Part shown: one piece after another, positions 14,647 to 19,417 of the stretch
Layout of the letters: every line of letters begins with the position of its first letter
How positions within the stretch are numbered: the stretch's first letter is position 1
Assembly: GCA_905214825.1 (NCBI GenBank)
Contig: CAJMNV010000019.1
Coordinates: 1-19,417, forward strand
DNA length: 19,417 nt
Origin: an uncultured bacterium
Lineage (GTDB): Bacteria > Bacillota > Clostridia > Lachnospirales > Anaerotignaceae
Reading direction: 5' to 3'
Made by a program: the position numbers and the translations under genes
The notes under the pieces: generated by a model
The model's input: only the letters and a program-made list of their open reading frames with translations
Database searches by the model: none
What the model was told of the DNA's origin: nothing

Positions 14647-15939
14647 ATGGCATTGGGTGGCGGTACATTTACAGTACAAAACAAAGTATTACCAGGAGCG
14701 TATATCAATTTTGTTTCAAGACCAAGAGCGATGGGCAATTTGGGTGAAAGAGGGGTTGTGTGTGTAGGCTTGGAGCTGGATTGGGGACAAGCAGAAATGA
14801 TGACCGTAGAGGCAAGCGATTTTCAAACAAATGCGATGGAATGGTTTGGTTATGATTATACAGCGGAAAAAATGAAAAATATTCGTGAGTTGTTTATGGG
14901 GGCGAAAACAGCAAAGATTTTCCGTTTGAACAATGGCACAAAGGCAACTGCAACGATTGGCGGATTGACAGTGACAGCAAAATATGGCGGTTTGCGTGGC
15001 AATGATATTCGTGTGGTTGTGGCAAATGCTGTGGATGGAAAAGGGAAATTTGATGTTGCGACATGGATTGGTACAGAACAGGTGGATATACAGACTGTGA
15101 CAAAAATAGAAGAATTACAACCAAACAAATTTGTGACATTTGGTGGTACAGGTACTTTGACTGTTACAGCGGCAACATCTTTGACAAACGGAACAACAGA
15201 ATCCACAGATGGTGGTGCGTATACAAAATTTTTGGCTGCCGCAGAAGCAGAAACATTCCATGCTTTGGTGTATGGTGGTACAGATGAAGTGACAAAAAAA
15301 TTGTTTGTAAGCTTTACAAAAAGATTGCGTGAAGAAGAAGGGATTAAGTTTGTAACGGTATTACATGATTATGCAACTGCCGATTATGAGGGCGTGGTTT
15401 CTGTGGGAACGGCAAAAGAATTGGTGTACTGGGTTGGTGGTATGCAGGCAGGTGCCGCAGTGAATGAAAGTTTGACAAACCGCAAATATGATGGGGAATA
15501 TGTGATTTCTGCAAAAGATACCAAAAGCAATTTTATCAAAGGGATACAAGAGGGAAAATTCTTGTTTTATGATGATGGCGATGAGGTGCGTGTGCTGCGA
15601 GATATTAACAGTTTTACATCGTTTGTGGCAGAGAAGAACAGCGATTTTTCTTCTAACCGTGTGGTACGTGTGTTAGATGGTATTGCAAATGATGTGGCAA
15701 GAATATTTGGGCAATATTATTTGGGCAAACGCAGCAACAATGCAGATGGCAGAAATTTGTTTAAAGCAGAGTTGATTGCTTATCATGAGCAGTTGCAACA
15801 GATTGAAGCGATTGAAAACTTTAAGGCGGAAGATATTACTGTGATGCAGGGAAAAGAAAAACAAGATGTTGTTGTGTTTGAAGCAGTGCAGCCAACGGAT
15901 GCAATGGAAAAATTGTATATGCAAGTTGAAGTGGTGTAA
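14647..15939 (+). CDS. xkdK: Contractile tail sheath protein
   Basis: A 430-residue sheath protein that surrounds the tube and contracts to drive it into the target cell. Recognisable are the N-terminal VLPGAYINFVSRPRAM and GERGVVCVGLELDWG, an inserted beta-rich domain (about 95-190), the central FVTVLHDYATADYEGV, and the C-terminal core with VLRDINSFTSF, RVVRVLDGIANDVARIFGQY and LGKRSNNADGRNLFKAELIA, typical of XkdK-type sheaths. Length fits the family. AAAGGAGG lies just upstream of ATG 14647. Its presence shows that the element encodes a myovirus-type (contractile) tail. Confidence 0.94.
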   Translation: MALGGGTFTVQNKVLPGAYINFVSRPRAMGNLGERGVVCVGLELDWGQAEMMTVEASDFQTNAMEWFGYDYTAEKMKNIRELFMGAKTAKIFRLNNGTKATATIGGLTVTAKYGGLRGNDIRVVVANAVDGKGKFDVATWIGTEQVDIQTVTKIEELQPNKFVTFGGTGTLTVTAATSLTNGTTESTDGGAYTKFLAAAEAETFHALVYGGTDEVTKKLFVSFTKRLREEEGIKFVTVLHDYATADYEGVVSVGTAKELVYWVGGMQAGAAVNESLTNRKYDGEYVISAKDTKSNFIKGIQEGKFLFYDDGDEVRVLRDINSFTSFVAEKNSDFSSNRVVRVLDGIANDVARIFGQYYLGKRSNNADGRNLFKAELIAYHEQLQQIEAIENFKAEDITVMQGKEKQDVVVFEAVQPTDAMEKLYMQVEVV

Positions 15940-15964
15940 ATGGTGTAAATAAAGGAGGAAAAGC

Positions 15965-16423
15965 ATGGGATATTTAAGAGCAAAAGATACCATAGATGGT
16001 GCGATGGGGACTTGTTATGCAAGGATTGATGGAGAACGTCATGAGTTGATGCAAGTGAAAAATGTGACTGCAAAAGTCAAAAAAACAAAAACAGAAATTC
16101 CGATTTTGGGTTTGACAGGCAAACAACACAAAAGTGGTGGCTGGGAAGGTACTGGCAAAATGACTGTGTATTATGTTTCCAGTTTGTTCCGTGAGGTGAT
16201 GTTGCAATATATGAAAGATGGTATTGATACTTATTTTGAGCTGATGGTGACAAATGAAGACCCAACAGGTGCAACCGGTAAACAAACCGTATTGCTCAAA
16301 GATGTGAATATCAATGAAATGGTGTTGACGAAATTAGATGTGGAACAATTTTCATTGGAAGAAGAACTTTCTTTTACATTTAGTGACGCAGATTTGTTGG
16401 ATAAATTTGATAAGTTGTCATAA
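15965..16423 (+). CDS. xkdM: Tail tube protein
   Basis: A 152-residue XkdM-type tube protein that polymerises into the inner tail conduit. Features: N-terminal AKDTIDGAMGTCYARIDGER, a strand-rich middle with AKVKKTKTEIPILGLTGKQH and GWEGTGKMTVYYVSSLFREV, and the C-terminal EQFSLEEELSFTFSDADLLD. Sheath followed by tube is the standard contractile-tail order. AAAGGAGG precedes ATG 15965, 25 bases after the sheath stop. Confidence 0.93.
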   Translation: MGYLRAKDTIDGAMGTCYARIDGERHELMQVKNVTAKVKKTKTEIPILGLTGKQHKSGGWEGTGKMTVYYVSSLFREVMLQYMKDGIDTYFELMVTNEDPTGATGKQTVLLKDVNINEMVLTKLDVEQFSLEEELSFTFSDADLLDKFDKLS

Positions 16424-16437
16424 AAAGGAGGCAGGGT

Positions 16438-16770
16438 ATGCAACAGGCGTTTTATAAACAACAGGCAATGCCTTTTCGGGAAGAAGAGTATGATATTTCA
16501 AAACGGTTTCAAAAAGATGGCACACCCTTATTATGGCGGTTGAAGGCGATGAGTCAACTGGAAAATGAGGAGATTTGGAAGAAAAGCGGACAAAATCCAA
16601 AACAATATGAAAGAATGGCTTTGGCAGCGTCTGTGGTGTACCCTGATTTGAAACAAGCAGATTTACAAGATAGTTACCATGCCATAGGTGCAGAAAGTTT
16701 GCTTTCTAAAATGCTTTTGGCAGGAGAATGGGAAGTGCTGCAAGAAGCGGCAGAAGATGTGAACCGATAA
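16438..16770 (+). CDS. xkdN: XkdN-like tail assembly chaperone, copy 1
   Basis: A 110-residue protein of the XkdN type, thought to chaperone the tape measure during tail assembly. The core reads EEEYDISKRFQKDGTPLLW, then LAASVVYPDLKQADLQDSYH and LLSKMLLAGEW. It follows the tube gene with an AAGGAGG site, the expected position. Unlike copy 2 at 18444 it has no slippery heptamer at its end, and the next gene is an XkdP-like protein rather than a tape measure. The two copies share the RF.KDG/EKGKP..W pattern, a VVYPDLK/VVFPNLK block and the SYxA...LL.KML block, so they are paralogs. Confidence 0.82.
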   Translation: MQQAFYKQQAMPFREEEYDISKRFQKDGTPLLWRLKAMSQLENEEIWKKSGQNPKQYERMALAASVVYPDLKQADLQDSYHAIGAESLLSKMLLAGEWEVLQEAAEDVNR

Positions 16771-16785
16771 GACAGGAGGAAGCAT

Positions 16786-17451
16786 GTGTACAGATTTTAT
16801 TTGAAACAAGGGCAAACACAATTTTTATTTCCTGTGACACCTGCAAAATTGGAAGTGAAAACGGATAATCAAAATGAAACGGTTTCCATACTGAATGTAG
16901 GACAAGTGAATATTTTGAAAGGGAGAGGATTAGAGGAAATACGCTTTACAGCGTTATTTCCCAATCGCCCCTATGGATTTGTGCAGACACAAAATCAGTG
17001 GAAAGACCCAAGCTATTATATACAAATATTGCAAACATTTCAAGAAGCGAAATTGCCAGTACAGTTGACGGTGTTTCGACAAATTGCAGATGGTTCTTTA
17101 TTGTTTTCGGATAATCGAGAGATGGCTTTGGAACAGTGTACCATGACAGAAAAAGGCGGTGAGCAGGGGGATATTTGGGTGGATATTGTATTGAAAGAAT
17201 ACAGACGCTCTCAAAGTATTGCTTACAAACCTTTGCCGCAAAATGCGGGAAATGCCAATCATGCAGTGCAACAAAATGTACAAAGACCAGCAAAAACACC
17301 AGCAAAAACATATGTGGTGCAAAAAGGTGACAGCCTTTGGAAAATTGCAAAAAAAGAGTTGGGTAACGGCAGTAAATACAGAGAGATTGCAAAAAAAAAT
17401 AATATTCAAAATCCATCGTTGATTTATCCCGGTCAGGTGTTGCAACTGTGA
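16786..17451 (+). CDS. xkdP: XkdP-like baseplate/spike-associated protein with LysM domain
   Basis: A 221-residue protein. The N-terminal domain (about 1-142) has the XkdP pattern (FLFPVTPAKLEVKTDNQNET, GRGLEEIRFTALFPNRPYGF, then DPSYYIQILQTFQE). A Gln/Asn/Pro/Ala linker (146-173) leads to a C-terminal LysM domain (175-221, TYVVQKGDSLWKIAKKELG), which binds peptidoglycan, fitting a role in contact with the cell wall during assembly or penetration. The start is GTG 16786 after AGGAGGA; the overlapping ATG 16784 is in another frame and stops after a few codons. In PBSX the tape measure gene precedes xkdP; here XkdN copy 1 does. Confidence 0.9.
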   Translation: MYRFYLKQGQTQFLFPVTPAKLEVKTDNQNETVSILNVGQVNILKGRGLEEIRFTALFPNRPYGFVQTQNQWKDPSYYIQILQTFQEAKLPVQLTVFRQIADGSLLFSDNREMALEQCTMTEKGGEQGDIWVDIVLKEYRRSQSIAYKPLPQNAGNANHAVQQNVQRPAKTPAKTYVVQKGDSLWKIAKKELGNGSKYREIAKKNNIQNPSLIYPGQVLQL

Positions 17452-17464
17452 GGGGGAATGTGGT

Positions 17465-18439
17465 ATGGAATTGAAATTGCTTTTGGAACATAATGGTACG
17501 ATATATGATGCTTCTCCGATTGTGTTGGAAGGGGTAAGATTGGAACAAAGCGTTTTGATGGAAGCCGGAAAGTTGATGTTTGCTGTGAAACGTGATGGCA
17601 TTATCAATTTTGTGGAAGGCGATAAAGTGCAGTTTGCAGTAAATGGTATTGTGCGGTTTTGTGGTTTTGTGATGAAAAAAGAAAGAACAGATGCACAAAT
17701 GATTACAGTGACGGCATATGATATGTTGTTTTATTTGGCAAAGAATAAAGGTACATATGTGTATTGGGATAAAACGGCAAAAGATGTGGTGGCGATGATT
17801 GCAGGAGAATATGGTTTGCCAACAGGTACATTACAAGATACTGTCTGGAAGATACCACAAAGAATTGAACAAGGGCAAACGCTTTTGGATATGATACAAG
17901 CAGCATTGACATTGACACAACATGCAACGGGAAAAGAATATTTTTTGTATGATAGTGGCGGTTTGCTGGTGCTCAAAGAAAGACAAACATTGGTGACACA
18001 ATATATGTTGCGATGTGATGGTAGCATACAAGGGTATCATTATGTAACGGATTTGACAAATGGGACTTATAACGAAGTGCGATTGTATCAAGCCGCAAGA
18101 AAAGAAGTGGAACATTTGGCTTGGGAAACAAAACAACCAGATAAAATCAAAGAATGGGGCAAACTTGGGTATTATGCACATGTGTCGGTAGCACTGAATG
18201 AGGCACAGCTCAAAGAAATGGCAGAAAGTATATTGAAACAAAATGGGCATGTACAGAAGACGTTGGTTGTGGATAATTGCAACGGAGATGTTTATATATC
18301 TGCTGGACAGAGTGTGTATTTGGAAATTCCGGATTTGGCAGAGATTGGTATTACAAAAACTGTTTTGGTGGAAAAAAGTGTACATATATTTCGAGAGGGA
18401 ATGCATCAAACAAAACTATATATTAGAGTGGAGGAATAA
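17465..18439 (+). CDS. xkdQ: XkdQ-like baseplate hub protein
   Basis: A 324-residue protein of the XkdQ/gpD group, the hub that joins the tube to the spike. The N-terminal part has beta-rich segments (VLEGVRLEQSVLMEAGKLMF, FVEGDKVQFAVNGIVRFCGF) and then ITVTAYDMLFYLAKNKGTYV, typical of hub proteins; middle and C-terminal parts show FLYDSGGLLVLKERQTL and SAGQSVYLEIPDLAEIGIT, the latter resembling the domain that closes many XkdQ proteins. Length is typical. ATG 17465 has an AGGGGGAA site upstream. Order XkdP-XkdQ is as in PBSX. Confidence 0.9.
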   Translation: MELKLLLEHNGTIYDASPIVLEGVRLEQSVLMEAGKLMFAVKRDGIINFVEGDKVQFAVNGIVRFCGFVMKKERTDAQMITVTAYDMLFYLAKNKGTYVYWDKTAKDVVAMIAGEYGLPTGTLQDTVWKIPQRIEQGQTLLDMIQAALTLTQHATGKEYFLYDSGGLLVLKERQTLVTQYMLRCDGSIQGYHYVTDLTNGTYNEVRLYQAARKEVEHLAWETKQPDKIKEWGKLGYYAHVSVALNEAQLKEMAESILKQNGHVQKTLVVDNCNGDVYISAGQSVYLEIPDLAEIGITKTVLVEKSVHIFREGMHQTKLYIRVEE

Positions 18440-18443
18440 AAAT

Positions 18444-18797
18444 ATGGGAGAAATGCATTGGTTTTTTCAAGAAAATAATCATTTGCCACAAAATGAAAAC
18501 GTGTTTGTTTCTGAGCGTTTTACAGAAAAAGGAAAACCTATTGATTGGGAGATAAGAGCAGTGTCTGCGGCAGAGTTGCAACAGATAGATGATGCAGATG
18601 GTGTGTGTGCGGCAGCTGTGGTGTTTCCGAATTTAAAAGAAAAAGAGCTTTTGGAAAGTTATCAAGCAGATGATGAAAAAATGCTTTTGAAAAAAATGCT
18701 CACACCCGTAGAGTATTACAGGCTTTTGGTGGCAAGCAAAATATTGAATGGATACCAAGAACGAAAACAACAAATCAAAGAAAAAGCAAAAAACTGA
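18444..18797 (+). CDS. xkdN: XkdN-like tail assembly chaperone, copy 2, zero-frame product
   Basis: A 117-residue paralog of copy 1: it shares FTEKGKPIDWEIRAVSAAEL, AAAVVFPNLKEKELLESYQA and MLLKKMLTPVEYYRLL-type blocks with the XkdN pattern. ATG 18444 follows GGAGG (18430-18434) and lies 4 bases after the xkdQ stop. The gene ends with GCA AAA AAC TGA, a slippery heptamer A AAA AAC directly before the stop, and a frame-minus-one extension of 54 codons follows. This is the organisation of tail chaperones that make a short (G-like) and a long (GT-like) form, and such genes normally sit just before the tape measure gene. Confidence 0.85.
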   Translation: MGEMHWFFQENNHLPQNENVFVSERFTEKGKPIDWEIRAVSAAELQQIDDADGVCAAAVVFPNLKEKELLESYQADDEKMLLKKMLTPVEYYRLLVASKILNGYQERKQQIKEKAKN

Positions 18798-18842
18798 TTG
18801 TGGGGGGCGTAGATGAGGCGGATTATGCTTGCTATGCCCTCC
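18788..18842 (+). promoter_or_regulatory. Programmed -1 ribosomal frameshift signal
   Basis: The slippery heptamer A AAA AAC (18788-18794) is in the right phase (GCA AAA AAC) and abuts the zero-frame TGA. After a 7-base spacer a hairpin can form between GGGGGGC (18802-18808) and GCCCTCC (18836-18842): seven pairs with one G-U. Heptamer, spacing and stem fit the standard -1 signal. The G6 run is exceptional in this AT-rich DNA. Confidence 0.78.
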
Positions 18843-18958
18843 GTCAATATGGTATTCGTCCGAAAGAATGGCTGCATATGGATTTGACAGAAAAAATGTT
18901 TGTTTGTGCTACTATTGATTTGGAATTGGAACAAAAGAAACAAATGTTGGAGGAGTGA
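18794..18958 (+). CDS. Frame-minus-one extension of tail chaperone copy 2 (GT-like form)
   Basis: After slippage the ribosome reads CTG at 18794 onward for 54 codons to TGA 18956-18958, giving a fusion of 171 residues (117 + 54). The extension begins LIVGGVDEADYACYALRQYG and includes IRPKEWLHMDLTEKMFVCAT. It has no start codon with a ribosome binding site at its beginning, so it makes sense only as a read-on from the chaperone. In other phages the extension binds the tape measure; that role is inferred here. Confidence 0.72.
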   Translation: MIVGGVDEADYACYALRQYGIRPKEWLHMDLTEKMFVCATIDLELEQKKQMLEE

Positions 18959-18962
18959 TGGT

Positions 18963-19417
18963 ATGGGGGAAATTTGGTGGTTGTGGTCAGCAGTTTGGTT
19001 GGGGTTACCATTGATAAAAACAAAATCATCTGTATTATGGCAGATGCCAAAAAGTAATAAAGCAAGATTTACAGAAAATATAGAGAAATATACAGAAGAT
19101 GAAAAAAATGTACAATATACAAGCAAACAAATGATGCCAAAAGAGAAAAATTTTTTTAATGCAACAAAAGATGGTACAGAAAAACAGCAAAAAACAAGTG
19201 TTGGAAATAAAAAGGATATTGAGAAAGACAAAGCTGAAAAAACAGGGTTGATGCAACAAGTGTTTCTTGAAAAAGGGCAAATGGAAAAAGACAAGTGGAT
19301 ACAGCCAGTATTGGTTAAGAAAGAGCAAGAAGAAAATGGTAAGAGAATACAACAAGTATTTGTTGAAAAAGGGCAAATGGAAAAAGACAAGTGGATACAG
19401 CCAGTATTGGTTAAGAA
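18963..19417 (+). CDS. Unknown phage protein with 32-residue repeats, 5' part
   Basis: An open frame running off the window end (151 codons seen). ATG 18963 follows GGAGGAG (18949-18955) by 7 bases, right after the frameshift product. The product starts MGEIWWLWSAVWLGLPLI, a short hydrophobic segment that could enter the membrane, then is very hydrophilic and Lys/Glu/Gln-rich. From residue 98 it carries a 32-residue repeat with the core EKGQMEKDKWIQPVLVKK, of which one full and one partial unit are seen. By position a tape measure protein is expected, and repeats occur in those, but the beginning is not one I recognise. It may be the start of the tape measure or an inserted gene of unknown role. 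Confidence 0.6.
   Translation, partial: MGEIWWLWSAVWLGLPLIKTKSSVLWQMPKSNKARFTENIEKYTEDEKNVQYTSKQMMPKEKNFFNATKDGTEKQQKTSVGNKKDIEKDKAEKTGLMQQVFLEKGQMEKDKWIQPVLVKKEQEENGKRIQQVFVEKGQMEKDKWIQPVLVK
19254..19417 (+). repeat. In-frame 96-bp tandem repeat
   Basis: Unit 1 is 19254-19349; unit 2 begins at 19350 and is cut by the window end after 68 bases, with only two differences from unit 1 in that stretch. The period is exactly 32 codons, so the repeat is maintained in the coding frame and looks recently duplicated. Confidence 0.9.

Larger units (their letters stand above)
7590..19417. mobile_element. PBSX-like myovirus prophage, left part
   Basis: A repressor, an Xpf-like activator and a continuous head-tail operon reproduce the layout of the B. 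subtilis PBSX element. No integrase, excisionase, replication or recombination gene lies between the repressor and the terminase. The host side boundary is placed at the repressor; no attachment repeat is visible and the right end is outside the window. Codon use looks the same as in the flanking housekeeping genes, which suggests long residence, although this was judged by eye. Confidence 0.85.

Noticed and set aside
19254..19417. Repeats at the right edge as a CRISPR array
   Set aside because: The period is 96 bases with almost no variable part, and the repeat is in frame inside an open coding sequence; there are no spacers.

Overview
The window reads as chromosomal DNA of a low-GC Gram-positive anaerobe, most likely a member of the Clostridia close to Lachnospirales. 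The basis is the strongly A-rich coding strand, heavy use of TTG (Leu) and ACA (Thr) codons, strong AGGAGG ribosome binding sites, and the gene order gmk-rpoZ-priA-def-fmt-YugP-type peptidase. The genus cannot be fixed from the sequence alone.

Layout. Positions 1-5228 are a housekeeping run on the + strand: the end of guanylate kinase, RNA polymerase omega subunit, a terminator, primosomal helicase PriA, peptide deformylase, methionyl-tRNA formyltransferase and a membrane zinc metallopeptidase, closed by another terminator. Positions 5375-7567 hold two single-gene units, each with its own promoter-like sequence and a strong terminator. One is a RelP/YwaC-like small alarmone synthetase. The other is a membrane protein that joins a degenerate JAMM/MPN-like domain inside the cell to a LysM domain outside.

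Positions 7590 to the window end are a PBSX-like myovirus prophage. A LexA-like self-cleaving repressor on the - strand is divergent from a sigma region 4-like (Xpf-type) activator. The 182-base intergenic region between them carries back-to-back promoters and candidate operators. A tightly packed structural operon follows: terminase small and large subunits, SPP1-gp6-type portal, GP20-type scaffold with an apparent frameshift, major capsid, head-tail connector, head-closure-like protein, tail terminator, a 56-residue protein, contractile sheath, tail tube, XkdN-like chaperone, LysM-bearing XkdP-like protein, XkdQ-like hub, a second XkdN-like chaperone, and a repeat-containing open frame running off the end. 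No integrase or replication gene lies between repressor and terminase, which resembles the PBSX layout in Bacillus subtilis.

Most notable points: the second tail chaperone ends in a textbook -1 ribosomal frameshift signal (A AAA AAC, 7-nt spacer, G-rich hairpin) that opens a 54-codon extension; tail genes are rearranged, with no tape measure between xkdN and xkdP; the scaffold gene is out of frame at an A8 run; the JAMM-LysM protein has lost one zinc-ligand histidine; and a 96-bp nearly perfect in-frame repeat lies at the right edge. No gene-free stretch exceeds 300 bases; the largest gaps (5229-5423, 6093-6307, 8226-8407) hold terminators and promoters described below.
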